This document shows, in pieces, positions 25,246 through 35,217 of a DNA stretch of 64,000 nucleotides. This DNA is from Flaccisagitta enflata. Lineage: Eukaryota > Chaetognatha > Sagittoidea > Aphragmophora. A program made the position numbers and the translations under genes. Each line of letters begins with the position of its first letter. The stretch's first letter is position 1. Where the stretch lies: positions 44,020,001 to 44,084,000 of the forward strand of contig OZ231127.1 of assembly GCA_965153355.1 (NCBI GenBank), given 5' to 3'. The notes below the pieces were generated by a model that saw nothing but the letters and a program-made list of their open reading frames with translations, was not told the origin of the DNA and did not search any database.

Positions 25246-25848
25246 GTCGCAAAAGCGTTAGATGGTCAGCGGTACCTGTGCCCTGCCTAAGTTGGTTGTG
25301 GTTGAAGTTGAGGGGGGAGCAGGGCAGCGGCCCCGAAGAGGTTGATGACCTATGGCTATGCTTTCACACATATGGGGGATTTTCTCCTCCTCCTCCTCCG
25401 TCCCTCCCCCTAAAATCCCAGTCTTGAGGCCCAAATTCCAGTCTCAAGGCCCAAATCCCAGTCTTGAGGCCCAAATCCCAGCCTCAAGGCCCAAATCCTA
25501 GCCTCAAGGCCTAAATCCTAGCCTGGAGGCTGAGATTTGGGCCTCAAGGCCGGGATCTGGGCCTCTTGGCTGAGATTTTGACCTTGAGGCGGAGATTTGG
25601 GCTTCATGGCTGAAATCTGGGCCTCCAGGCTAGGATTTAGGCCTTGAGGCTAGGATTTGGACCTTAAGGCTGGGATTTGGGCTTCAAGACTGGGATTTGG
25701 GCCTCAAGACTGGGATTTGGGCCTTGAGACTGGAATTTGGGCCTTGCGACTGGGATTTGAGGGGGGGGACGTAGGAGGAGGAGAAGGAGGAGAAAATCCC
25801 CCATATGTGTGAAAGCATAGGTGATCGACCCCTTCGGGGCCGCTGCCC
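25246..25848 (+). mobile_element. Fold-back element of family 2 with about 80-bp inverted repeats
   Basis: A short 5' extension (25246-25321) precedes the left arm at 25322 (GGGCAGCGGCCCCGAAGAGG). The right arm ends at 25848. The arms share ATGCTTTCACACATATGGGG and (CTC)n, with one short indel. The interior array of CTTGAGGCCCAAATCCCAG units flips orientation near 25525, so the whole element is close to one long palindrome. An AAAAGGAAAAG tail follows. Confidence 0.85.
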
Positions 25849-25994
25849 AAAAGGAAAAGAAACAAAGAATGAAATAAGCATAATTTATTCTATTGCAATC
25901 CAATAATCTGGTAGTTTTGTAATCATCCTTGATTGTATATTTTCATGAATATACGTCTTACTACTACTAAGATGAGTAAATGCAAGAAAGAAGA

Positions 25995-26014
25995 AAAGGT
26001 AAAAGACAGAAATA

Positions 26015-26046
<32 letters not shown>

Positions 26047-26060
26047 AATAGAGAAAAAAC
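25995..26060. repeat. (GAAA)n microsatellite
   Basis: Interrupted GAAA/GAAATA tract. Confidence 0.85.
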
Positions 26061-26187
26061 GAAATAGACAAAGGAAGAAAAAGAAACAAATAATGAAATA
26101 AGATAGATAAGATAAATGAATATATGTAGAGAGACTAACAAGTTATCCACGCACGGTTACAATATCTGGACAGTCAATCACTCACAA

Positions 26188-26208
26188 ACTCACACACAGA
26201 CACTCGCT

Positions 26209-26240
<32 letters not shown>

Positions 26241-26260
26241 AACACACACACACACTCCCA
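26188..26260. repeat. (CA)n microsatellite, interrupted
   Basis: CA tract with AAACACAC and TCACAC interruptions. Confidence 0.9.
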
Positions 26261-26778
26261 CACGCGCATGCACGGATGTCTTTCACGCTTTTATAAGACT
26301 CGTGATTTATGGAAATTCAAACAGATGGATGGACTGAGGGAAGGACGTTTGGACAGACGCATGGACAATTGCATGGACAGATGGGAAAATGGCAGGACAA
26401 GCAGACTAAACTTCTTGTATAGTCGATGTCAGCGAATTAAAATGAGATGTGCTGCGAAGTTTGAAGTAGACATTCAGAAAAGATTGGAAGGAAAAGGGAT
26501 TTTTTTCATTTTTTTCATTTTTGGAGAAAAACATCTGTAACTTTTGTTCGAGGTACAAATTCGTATCAATTTTTTCGTTGAATCACTTGTGATAGCATAT
26601 ATAACAACTAGAAAAAACCAAATCTTGGTCAATAAGCTGTTGAATTTTGACCCCCCATGAATGGCAAGCGTTTCACAAGCTTGCTTGCTGTCATATAGCA
26701 ATAAAACTATGTACTTAAGGTTTAAATGATGTTGAATTGTATTTTACTAATTGAGTTTTATGATTTGGCATCAGAGAT

Positions 26779-27282
26779 TTCTTGGGTCGGAAATTTCAAA
26801 AATCTTTTTTTCATTCTATGTTGAATGGATAAGTATTCTGAGCATAATCAATGCTCCAAAATTTTTTTTAGGTAACTAAACGAAAAGGTAGTGATAAAAA
26901 TTAGTTTAACGCCCAATAAGACATTGTTACCACAACGTTTTCCACCTATCTTAGTTCGTGTGATCATGGGCCATTATATTCAGCAAGTTGAGCATGATTG
27001 TAGGGGAATTGATTCCATGAGCGCAAGTTGTTGAAAAAAACGCTTCAGTTAAAGTCACTCTTTACCCACCGGAGTTCACGGGTAAGATACCTTAGCAAAA
27101 TCCGTATCAACACTGTAGTTCTTTTCTTGATTAGTTGCCGAAAACTTGAGCCCTGGCGCATTTCCTTTTCGCTGGTTCCATTTATATTTTTTTCCAACAA
27201 ATAATAATTCCTAAGCTGTTTGCTACGGATTTTCTTTTCACTCTAAGCTACTTTAGAAACAGACTCTTGTATGAGATATGGT
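26779..27282. other. Second insertion in the split hAT MITE
   Basis: About 504 bp with no match to the MITE consensus, lying between TGATTTGG and GGTACTG, which are adjacent in the copy at 48588-49340 once its own insertions are ignored. No terminal repeats or coding potential recognised. Confidence 0.6.
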
Positions 27283-27599
27283 ACTGTAAAAAATTATATT
27301 TTCCCCAAATTTCCTTTTTTTCTCTTTTTTCCCCCTTTGATTTCCTTCCCCATCTCCAGATCCTTTGATTTCCCCCCCCTCCCCCCACCGGGGGGGGGGG
27401 AAGCTCAAGAATATACAGGCCTGTATATTAGTATATTTACCGAGAGAAGATTCGCATTTTTCCATAAAGCAACGAAGAACGATTTCTAAATCTGCGCAAG
27501 TCCCAAATCCCGTGTGTCCAACGCCACGATCACCTTAATGCAGTAACACAATGATTACATTGAGGGAAATCGTGGAAAAATTCACCTGTTGAAACACTC

Positions 27600-28140
27600 A
27601 ACAGTCAGTGGACAAAACAAAATAGGTAGAGAGCTCACTCTGTTGACTTTGATCCAACCTACTGTTACTAAACAGCAGGCTGTAAACAACAACTGGTTAT
27701 AGAAATTACAGACGGCTGTTATGCGACAAAGTTGGCAAAAATCCAACTTTCACCAAATAGAACAAGACCTGAAAATTTATAATCCTGGTGAAATTCTGAC
27801 AAGTTTGATATGTCGCAACATATACTTTTATATGAAAATAAAAATTATTTATCAATGTTTGATAAAGTTATAATACAACGTTTAAAGATTATTCTTTACA
27901 AGAAGTGTTTAGTGTGACATGTAAAACTTCTCAGATTTTCATCAGGATTATGACTATGCTAGTCACGTTCTATTCTATTAAGGTTGGATTTTTGCCGACT
28001 TTGTAAGATGACAGCCGGCTGTAATTTGCACAACCAGTTATTGTTTACAGCCTGCTGTTTAATAACAGTAGGTTGGATCAAAGCAAACAGAGTGAGCTCC
28101 CTACCTATTTTGTTTTGTCCACTGACTGTTAAGTCGGATG
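27600..28140. mobile_element. Inverted-repeat MITE, about 150-bp arms
   Basis: Arms 27600-27752 and 27988-28140 begin AACAGTCAGTGGACAAAACA and are complementary with few mismatches; the central 235 bp are AT-rich. No flanking duplication was visible, so the superfamily is undetermined. The 60-70 codon frames in the arms are not genes. Confidence 0.75.
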
Positions 28141-28325
28141 ACCCGACTAGTAAAATGATAAGCAAAATTTAAGGAAAGGGCGAAAGGCACTTAACGCGAC
28201 CAAGAACTACACATTCCTTACATTGCAATGTGTTATCCGCTCGGTTGGCTGGTTGGTTGAAAGTTTACAGACGAAAGTGAAATACAGCCTTAATCGCTGA
28301 ATGAAAAAAGGCATTTATGATAGGG

Positions 28326-28533
28326 AATGGAAGCTTATATCAATACAATTAGCCTCATCAGAGCGATTTTGGAATTTCATTCCCAGTCACTCAAAAACTA
28401 TCTAAACATAACATTTTTTTGAATTTCTTTAAAAATGCAATTTTTTGCTGTTTTTTTAGCAATAACTTTAGACTGGGAATGAAATTCCAAAATCGCTCTG
28501 ATGAGGCTAATCATATTGCTATAAGTTTCCATT
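28326..28533. repeat. Inverted repeat with 63-bp arms
   Basis: Arms 28326-28388 and 28471-28533 (AATGGAAGCTTATATCAATA... against its complement) share the core GAGCGATTTTGGAATTTCAT. The spacer is an 82-bp AT-rich loop. Probably a small MITE. Confidence 0.75.
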
Positions 28534-28559
28534 TTTTATCTCTTTTTATTTAATGGTTG

Positions 28560-29230
28560 AGGCTGTAGGGGGGGGGTGCTACAGTTTTTGGGGGATTAAA
28601 TTCTTGTATTTCCCTTTCGTCTGTACAATAGACGCAAGGAGATGAGGAGAAATGCTTTGCAAGAGCAAGAGGGAAGCACGTAGATCAGGGCGGTAGTTAT
28701 AAGATGCATTGGTGAAAGTGAAGGTATTTGGTTTGTGACAGATCATAAATTGGGAACAGAAGAAAAGGGCCAAGTGGTGATAGAAAATGATAAGTCAGAA
28801 ACGTCAAAGGCTTATCAATCGACATAAAAAGAAAGAGATCATTGAAGCTAATAAAGCACATTCCAAAAGTCAATCAGGAACTACAGCCTGAAACGTTAAA
28901 AAAACGAGAGTTTGAAGACCACCATGTCACACTCGAGTCAATCATGGGCTAAGGAAAGAATCGTTAAAAGGTAGGATAGAGAGATGTAGAAGACCACCGT
29001 GACAGCCTGTCAGGGTCGACAGACATCAAATTGACGTTACCTACTAGTCCGTAAAACTGCCGAGCGGGACCATTTTTCCTTCTCTTTGATTCTTCATACA
29101 AGCGAAATGCCGAAGCAAAGGGTGCTATCTGAGAAAAGGAAAAAGAGAGATGGATAGACCAACAGAAAGACGAACAGACGGAAGATAGTGGTATATGATC
29201 ATGGAGTGAAAAAAAAAGATTTTCCGCTTT
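28560..29230. other. Unassigned DNA
   Basis: No recognised repeats apart from a G-run at 28569; no exon evidence. Confidence 0.4.
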
Positions 29231-29231
29231 A

Positions 29232-29355
29232 GCTATGAAAGTTGGTTTAACATTAATGTTAAACCAAATCTAAGATAAAGCCAAGAGCCTTAGGAGTCCT
29301 AGGTCTAACTGGCGTTTAATATCCGGACCCTTCAAAATCATCAACCCTCTCCCCA
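29232..29355. repeat. Dispersed repeat fragment with 22-bp perfect palindrome
   Basis: Shares GAAAGTTGG, then AAGAGCCTT and TTTAATATCCGGACCC with 48600-48710, and GAAAGTTGG also with 36362. At 29244-29265 lies a perfect palindrome, GGTTTAACATT and its complement. Confidence 0.6.
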
Positions 29356-29361
29356 TTCCTT

Positions 29362-29564
29362 TTTTTAGTTGCGGACACGCAACTCTATAAGAGGCTTTGT
29401 CCATCCGTTGGTCCGTCCGTCCGTCCGTCCATCCGTCCGTAAGGCATGAGTCAAAAAGTTTCAGATACTTTTTGGGTGTGTGTTGGTAATTACGAAAGGG
29501 GGGTTGTGGTCTATGGATGGGGGTTGGATACGTCCGCAACGATATTGTGACCCCGCGTCACTTG
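29362..29564 (-). mobile_element. Family 1 element, class I, long 5' hairpin
   Basis: Reads TTTTTAGTTGCGGACACGCA-ACTCTATAAGAGGC, with hairpin AGTTGCG-GACA-CGCAACT, then GTCCATCCGTTGGTCC arrays. The distal end CGTCCGCAACGATATTGTGA-CCCCGCGTCACTTG holds the matching GTCCGCAAC and a GTGAC-CCCGC-GTCAC stem. Confidence 0.9.
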
Positions 29565-30271
29565 TTTTTTAAGCGAACCACAAAATAAGATTGTCATCAG
29601 TCATGACTAAATATCTTTCGTCACATATCATATTTTCGCGTTGGCGCAAAAAAACAATCGGCAGCCAACAATCAACATTCTTTCGTTTTTTCCTCTTTAT
29701 AATTTATGTGTTTTTGATAACATTGAATTCGTTTTTGATTGACGTCGTCCTCCAGTTGGGATATATTATTCTATGTCCCAACAAATAAAGCAAACCGGGT
29801 GGCAATTCAATCAATCAATTGAATGCTTTTTTTTCTTTTTTTCTTATTGGTTTAGTCAATGGTGTCCCTTGATTGGGTTCGGTTGCACTGGATCTCAACG
29901 GTTGGCTGGAGGTTAGTCACGACCCATTATTACTAATTCTTGAGTAATACTCATTGGAAAAAAAAATCGAAAAACGTTTTTCGATTTTTTGAGTTCCGGG
30001 TTAGGAATTAATGTCTCCCTTTTTCGCTTGGGACAATTTGGGAAAGTTGAGTCAGAACTAGGCTCGCCCGAGGCTGGGGTTGAAATTGGTACAGGGTGAA
30101 AGAGGGTACTTTTTTACACCTTCTGGAAAAAAGCAGGGCACTGTGGTGCTATGAATTTTTTAATCTTTTTTTATTTTCTCACATTTTCGGCACATTTTTC
30201 AAAGATCTATATTTTGCATTGATCTCAATTTTTTGCCGTAAGTTACAACAAAAATGAGTTCAGCAGAGGTC
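29565..30271. other. Unassigned DNA with a 30-bp perfect palindrome
   Basis: At 29961-29990 the sequence is A6-TCG-A5-CG-T5-CGA-T6, a perfect 30-bp palindrome. The rest holds no gene or element I can name. Confidence 0.6.
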
Positions 30272-30423
30272 ATAGGGAGGGAGGGTGAGGGAGGGAGAGC
30301 GTGGGAGGGAGAGGGAGGGAGGGAGAGGGAGGGAAGGAGGGAGAGGGAGGGAGGGAGGGAGAGGGAGGGAAGGAGGGAGAGGGAGGGATGGAGGGAGAGG
30401 GAGGGAGGGAGGAAGAGGGAGGG
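30272..30423. repeat. (GGGA)n-type microsatellite
   Basis: GAGGGAGG tract adjoining the 5' end of the fold-back element at 30428; a second (GGGA)n tract lies at that element's other end (33570). Confidence 0.9.
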
Positions 30424-31807
30424 AACTAGTCATCCAAGGATCGCACATGGTCAGCGGTACCCGATGCCCTGCTGAGTGATCCAGTGAAGAAGTGGAGTGA
30501 GGGCAGGGCAGCGGCCCCAAAGGGCCGATGTCCTGTAGAACACAGGGGGGAATTTCAAGACGTCCGTCCGTCCTAAGGGCTCTAGATGACTGATTTATGC
30601 CACTGAAGGCATATCTGAGGGTTGGAGGGCATAAGTAAGGCTTGGAGAGCAAATTTCAGGTTTGGCGGGCTGGTTTTAAGCTTGGAGGGCTGATTGAAGG
30701 TCTGGAGGGCAGATTTGAGGTCTGGGAGGCAGATTTAGGGCATGGGAGGGGGACTGATTTGAAGCCAAGAGGGCTGATTTTAGGCCTGGAGGGCTAAATC
30801 GAGTTCTGGGAGGGCAAATTTGAGGCCTCATATTCATGGCAGTTGCCCGGTTCGCGATCAAATTAGTACTTTGTGGTAATAAAAAGCAATTTCAGGTCTT
30901 GTTGAGGATTTTCTACCTTCCCTGGAGTGGCGGTTTTGGTTTTACAGCCATGGGTAATAAGTGGTTGTTGGGAAAATGTCCAATTTTGGTCACTTTGGCC
31001 CCAAATTTAGGCCACTTTGCCTCATAAATCGAACCTAAAATCCATGAGATTATTTAACTAGAGCTCAAGATCTAACCAGTGGTGCAATCCGCATGTTTTT
31101 ATCTATTTTCGTTTAGATTTTAGAGGGTTTTAAAGATGGGGCTTGTGAGCGTTTTTTTGCATTATGAAATTTGGGGGAAAATTTGACAATTTTCATGTTT
31201 TTCACTATATCGCAGCCTTGGAATGACGAATCTTTAAAAAATTGGTGACCAAATTGAAGAGTTTTTGATGCTCCAACTGATTCCGGAAAAATTTTTGATC
31301 GATATGGCCTCAAAAAAATTTTATTTACTCTCAAAGCAGGTGAAAAAAGTCAAATTTTAACTTCATTTAGGCTATTTCTTTTTGAAAAATTAGGCCACTT
31401 CCAAACTGAAAATTGACTTAAAATCCACGAGCGAATCAAACTGCTGCTCAAGAGCTAATCAGTGGTGCAATCGGCATGTTCAGATGTTGCTGCATTCAAT
31501 TTTTATAGAACTTCAAATATACAAGGGTATGGCGAAATGTTGATTTTTTATCTTTTTGATCACTTTTGGCTCAAAATTAGGCCACTTCGCCTTTGAAATT
31601 GAACCTTAAATCCATGAGATTATGAAACTAGAGCTCAAAAGCTAACCAGTGGCGCAATCTGCATATTTCCATCTTTATTTGTTAAGATTTGAGAGGAGTT
31701 TAAAGATAGGGCTCATGAAGGCTTATTTCTAACATAAAATGTGAGGAAAATTGGACTTTTTTCACGTTTTTTGCCATATCTCACCTTTGTATGAACCGAT
31801 TTTGAAA

Positions 31808-31968
31808 CAAGGCCGGATACACGGCAATCCAGTCGCGGACGGTTGGGCAGGAGCAGTAATGCGAAAATCGCTCGGAATTCAAAAATGTGACCGACCGACC
31901 GACCGACCGACCGACGGACGGACGGACCGACAGACCAAGGTGTAGAGTCGCGTGTCCGCGACTAAAAA
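31808..31968 (+). mobile_element. Family 1 element, class II, with visible empty sites
   Basis: Complete copy: CAAGGCCGGATACACGGC, S1 = AGTCGCGGAC, GGTTGGGCAGGAGCAGTAA, (GACC)n(GACG)n, hairpin AGTCGCG-TGTC-CGCGACT, AAAAA. It interrupts one unit of the host fold-back element. Sister units at about 31219 and 33020 (inverted) read straight through this point as an A-run followed by ATTGGTGAC. There is no target duplication beyond the A/T run, as expected for rolling-circle Helentron insertion between T residues. Confidence 0.93.
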
Positions 31969-32118
31969 TTGGTGACTAAATTATAGAATTTTTGATGTTC
32001 TAGCTGATCCTGAAAATTTTTTTGTCCGATATGGCCTCAAATTTTTTTCATTGACTCTCAAAGTAGGTGCAAAAAAGTCAACTCCTATGTCATTTTAGTG
32101 ATTTTACATTCAATGATG

Positions 32119-32314
32119 CCAGATATACGGCCACAAGGCAGTCACTTACGGGTGGGCAGGGGCAGAGTGTGCATGGGTGGGGCAGTATGTGAGTGGGCAG
32201 GGGTTGTGTTTTGGGTGGGCAGGGGCTGTAATGCTCAGAAATGGCTGCTTTGGCCAATTTACAGTCATCCAAACTGCCACACCCTCTTATAGAGTCGCAC
32301 AGCAAGCGACTATA
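32119..32314 (+). mobile_element. Family 1 element, class III-like
   Basis: Begins CAGATATACGGCCACAAGGC, S1-like CAGTCACTTACGGGTGGGCA. The GGGTGGGCAGGGGC motif is repeated three times, and the end is the hairpin AGTCGC-ACAGCAA-GCGACT then ATAG. The GACG array is absent. It also interrupts a unit of the fold-back element whose sister copies are uninterrupted. Confidence 0.8.
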
Positions 32315-33569
32315 GATTTGGCCACTTCCAGTCTGAAAATCGATTATAAGTTTATGAGCTAATTAATGGTGCAATCAGCGTGTGTAGATGTTTCTAGATG
32401 TTTCTGATGTTCATGCTGAATGATACTCATTTAATTACTTATGCTACTATCGTCCCTATCATTAGATTGTAAAAGAATCAATAAAACTTGAATAGGAGAT
32501 TTCATTCTTGTTTTTATCTTTTCTTTCCGTTTTCACATAATTGAATTCTAATGCAGTAATTCTAATTACAATAATACCTGTAATAAATATGCGGATTGCA
32601 CCACTGGTTAGCTCTTGAGCTCCAGTTTTATATTCTCATAGATTTAAGGTTCGATTTATGAGGCAAAGGGGTCTAATTTTGCGCCAAAAGTGACCAAAAT
32701 AGTACAAAAAATCAACATTTCACCATACACTTGTATCTTTGAAGTTCTGTCAAATCTAAATGCAGCAATATTTAAACATGCAAATTGCACCACCGATTAG
32801 ATCTTGAGCAGAAGTTTGATTTGCTCATGAATTTTAAGGCAATTTTCAGTTTGGAAGTGGCCTAATTTTTTTAATGAAAAATAGCCAAAATGACATAAAA
32901 ATTTGACTTTTTTCACCTGCTTTGAGAGTGAATAAAACTTTTTTGAGGCCATATCGATCAAATTTTTTTGCAGAATCAGTTAGAGCAACAAAAACTCTTC
33001 AATTTGGTCACCAATTTTTTAATGATTGGTCAATCCAAAGCTGTGATATAGTGAAAAACGTGAAAACTGTCAAATTTCCCCCCAGATTTCATGTTGCGAA
33101 AAAACGCTCACAAGCCCCATCTTTAAAACCCTCTAAAATCTAAACAAAAAAAGATAACAACATGCCGATTGCACCACTGGTTAGCTCTTGAGCTCTAGTT
33201 TGATAATCTCATGGATTTTTGGTTAGATTTCTAAGGCGAAGTGTCCTAAATTTGAGGCCAAAGTGACCAAAAATGGACATTTTCTCAACAACCACCTTTT
33301 ACCCATGATGGTAAATCCAAAACCGCTACTCCAGGGAAGGTAGAAAATCCTCAACAAGACCTGAAATTGCTTTTCAATACCACAAAGTACCGATTTAATC
33401 GCGAACCGGGCCACTCCCATGAATATGGGGGCATAACAGAACGTCTGGGGGGGACGGACGGAAGGACGGATGGACGGACGGACGGACGGACGGACGGACG
33501 GATGGACATCTCGAAATTCCCCTGTGTTCTACAGGACATCGGCCCTTTGGGCGCTGCCCAAAAAGGAGA

Positions 33570-33924
33570 GAGGGGAGGGTTGAAGGAGGAGGGAGGAGAG
33601 AGGGAAGGAGGGAGAGGGAGGGAGGGATGGAGAGAGAGGGAGGGAGAGAGGGAGAGGGAGGGAGGAGGGAAGAGGAAGGAAGGAGGGAGGGGGAGGGAAG
33701 GGAGGGAGGGGGAGGGAGAGAGGAAGGAGGAAGGGAGGAGAGGGAGAGGGAGGGAGAGGAGGGAGGGAGGGGGAGAGAGAGAGACGGAGAGGGGGAGGGA
33801 GAGAGGAAGGGAGGGAGGAAGAAAGTGAGAGGGGGACGGAGAGAGAGGGAGAGGGAGGAAGAGGGAGAGGGGGAGGGAGAAAGAGGGAGAGGGAGAGGGG
33901 GATGGAGAGGGATGGAGAGGGAAA

Positions 33925-33955
<31 letters not shown>
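33570..33955. repeat. (GGGA)n-type microsatellite, about 385 bp
   Basis: G/A-only tract of GGGA, GGAGA and GAGG units starting immediately after the AAAAAGG tail of the fold-back element. Confidence 0.93.
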
Positions 33956-33993
<38 letters not shown>

Positions 33994-34093
33994 TGACAGA
34001 GAGTGACAGCCACAGAGAGAGAGAGACAGCGACAGAGAGACAGCGAAACAGACCCAAACAACACACACATGCACACACGCACACGCACATGCA

Positions 34094-34125
<32 letters not shown>
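33956..34125. repeat. (GACA)n, (GA)n and (CA)n compound microsatellite
   Basis: GACA at 33956-33994, GA/GACAGC at 34010-34045, CA from 34058. Confidence 0.93.
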
Positions 34126-34311
34126 GGTCGGCGAGAGCCGCCTTTACTGGTTAGTTATTAGCAGTGCTTAAGCGATACACATTGATTATGCATGAATACG
34201 GTCCTCGTCATCATTATGAAAAGTAAAATGAGATGAGTCTAGCTGGGAAAAATGTCAGTTATGTCACACTAGTTAGTTCGAATAAGTTTTTCTTTGTGTT
34301 AGAGAATGAGA

Positions 34312-34322
34312 ACACACACACA

Positions 34323-34405
<83 letters not shown>
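34312..34405. repeat. (CA)n microsatellite
   Basis: Nearly pure CA tract with one AAACAC interruption near its start. Confidence 0.95.
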
Positions 34406-34410
<5 letters not shown>

Positions 34411-34506
34411 TAGAGAGAGAGACAGCAACAGAAAAAAAAATCCGAGTCAAATCGCATGGAAGCGAACCGAGACAGAGCACTATGGATCCTAAGAATCGCC
34501 CGGACG

Positions 34507-34667
34507 TTTTTAGTTGCGGACACGCAACTCTATAAGAGGCTTTGTCCGTCCGTCCGTCCATCCGTTGGTCCGTCCGTCCGTCCATTAGCACGAGTCAAAA
34601 AGTGAGAAAACAGGCATATCCGCCCCTGCCCACCCGTCCGCAACTGATGGCCGTGTATCCGGCCTTG
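34507..34667 (-). mobile_element. Family 1 element, class I, intact
   Basis: TTTTTAGTTGCGGACACGCA-ACTCTATAAGAGGC, (GTCC)n, then CCCCTGCCCACCCGTCCGCA-ACTG and GGCCGTGTATCCGGCCTTG. Hairpin AGTTGCG-GACA-CGCAACT and distal GTCCGCAACT are all consistent. A class III copy starts 18 bp downstream in the same orientation. Confidence 0.93.
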
Positions 34668-35146
34668 TTTTTTGATCGCTCCAAGTTTTTAGTCGCGTGC
34701 ACGCGACTCTACAATAGGGCGTAGTCAGATGTCGTGATTCATTTTCACAGATCTCATGGGGGATTTTTATGACGGGTATGGGTCTTAGGAATGAGAATGA
34801 ACCAGTTTTGGGTCAATTTTGAATGGTCTAGTTGCGCGGAATTCGACCACAATATGCAAATGAGATTTTCATGATTTTCCAGATTTTCACTATATGTGCC
34901 AGTTAGGTTTAAGTAAACAGCCCTCATTAAACTCCGGAAAACAACCCTATAAATACACTAATGGACCCAGTGATGTGGCAATTACATAGCAGGAGGAAAT
35001 GAAGTGATTTAGGGGTTGTTATGGATTGTGGAGGAGGAGGAGGAGGAGGAGGAGGGAGAGGTAGCGATCTGAATTTTTCCACTTTTCTGTCTTGCGCCTC
35101 AATTCAATGATAAATAAGACATACAGTATAATTATAAATCAAATTT

Positions 35147-35151
<5 letters not shown>

Positions 35152-35213
<62 letters not shown>
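35152..35213. repeat. (GA)n microsatellite in hAT copy A
   Basis: Pure GA tract; the matching tract in copy B (41254-41310) is shorter and interrupted. Confidence 0.93.

Positions 35214-35217
<4 letters not shown>

Larger units (their letters stand above)
22938..26694. other. Nested insertion inside the split hAT MITE
   Basis: A 3.76-kb insertion relative to the 39517 copy. The string CATAT lies at both junctions, a possible short target duplication. It holds about 1 kb of unassigned AT-rich DNA (22938-23930), a GT tract, family 1 copies at 24078, 24309 and 24510, family 2 elements at 24732 and 25246, microsatellites, and unassigned DNA to 26694. No single enclosing element was identified, so it may have accreted in steps. 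Confidence 0.6.
22821..27423 (+). mobile_element. hAT-type MITE split by two insertions
   Basis: The left end CAGGGGTGTATATTCTTGAG (22821) and the complement of the right end (CAGGCCTGTATATTCTTGAG, ending 27423) match at 18 of 20 positions. The flanking 8-mers are CATATTAG (22813-22820) and TATATTAG (27424-27431), a target duplication with one mismatch. Comparison with the compact copy at 39517-39842 shows the MITE body survives in three pieces: 22821-22937, 26695-26778 and 27283-27423. About 3.76 kb and 0.5 kb are inserted between them. C-rich and TTTGATTTTCTTCCCC motifs mark the family. Confidence 0.85.
30428..33559 (+). mobile_element. Large fold-back element of family 2, about 3.1 kb
   Basis: The 5' extension begins AGTCATCC-AA-GGATCGCAC, with hairpin ATCC/GGAT. 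The left arm starts at 30506 (GGGCAGCGGCCCCAAAGGGC) and the right arm ends GCGCTGCCC at 33559. Beyond the terminal 50 bp, 30836-31340 is the inverted counterpart of about 32930-33430, and a diverged second unit lies at 31550-32350. It therefore carries tandem and inverted copies of a 560-bp block rich in AGGCCACTT and CCAGTGGTGCAATC motifs. GACG/GTCC arrays and 21-bp-like GGAGGGCTGATT units also occur. No coding potential. Confidence 0.8.

Noticed and set aside
31808-31968. Classical Helitron with 5'-TC and 3'-CTRR ends
   Set aside because: The 3' hairpin and CTAA fit loosely, but the 5' end is CAAGG and the (GTCC)n array plus subterminal repeats fit the Helentron/HINE layout better.
33351-34154. 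257-codon Ser/Pro/Leu-rich frame resembling a membrane or mucin-like protein
   Set aside because: Translation of (GGGA)n, (GACA)n and (CA)n microsatellites.
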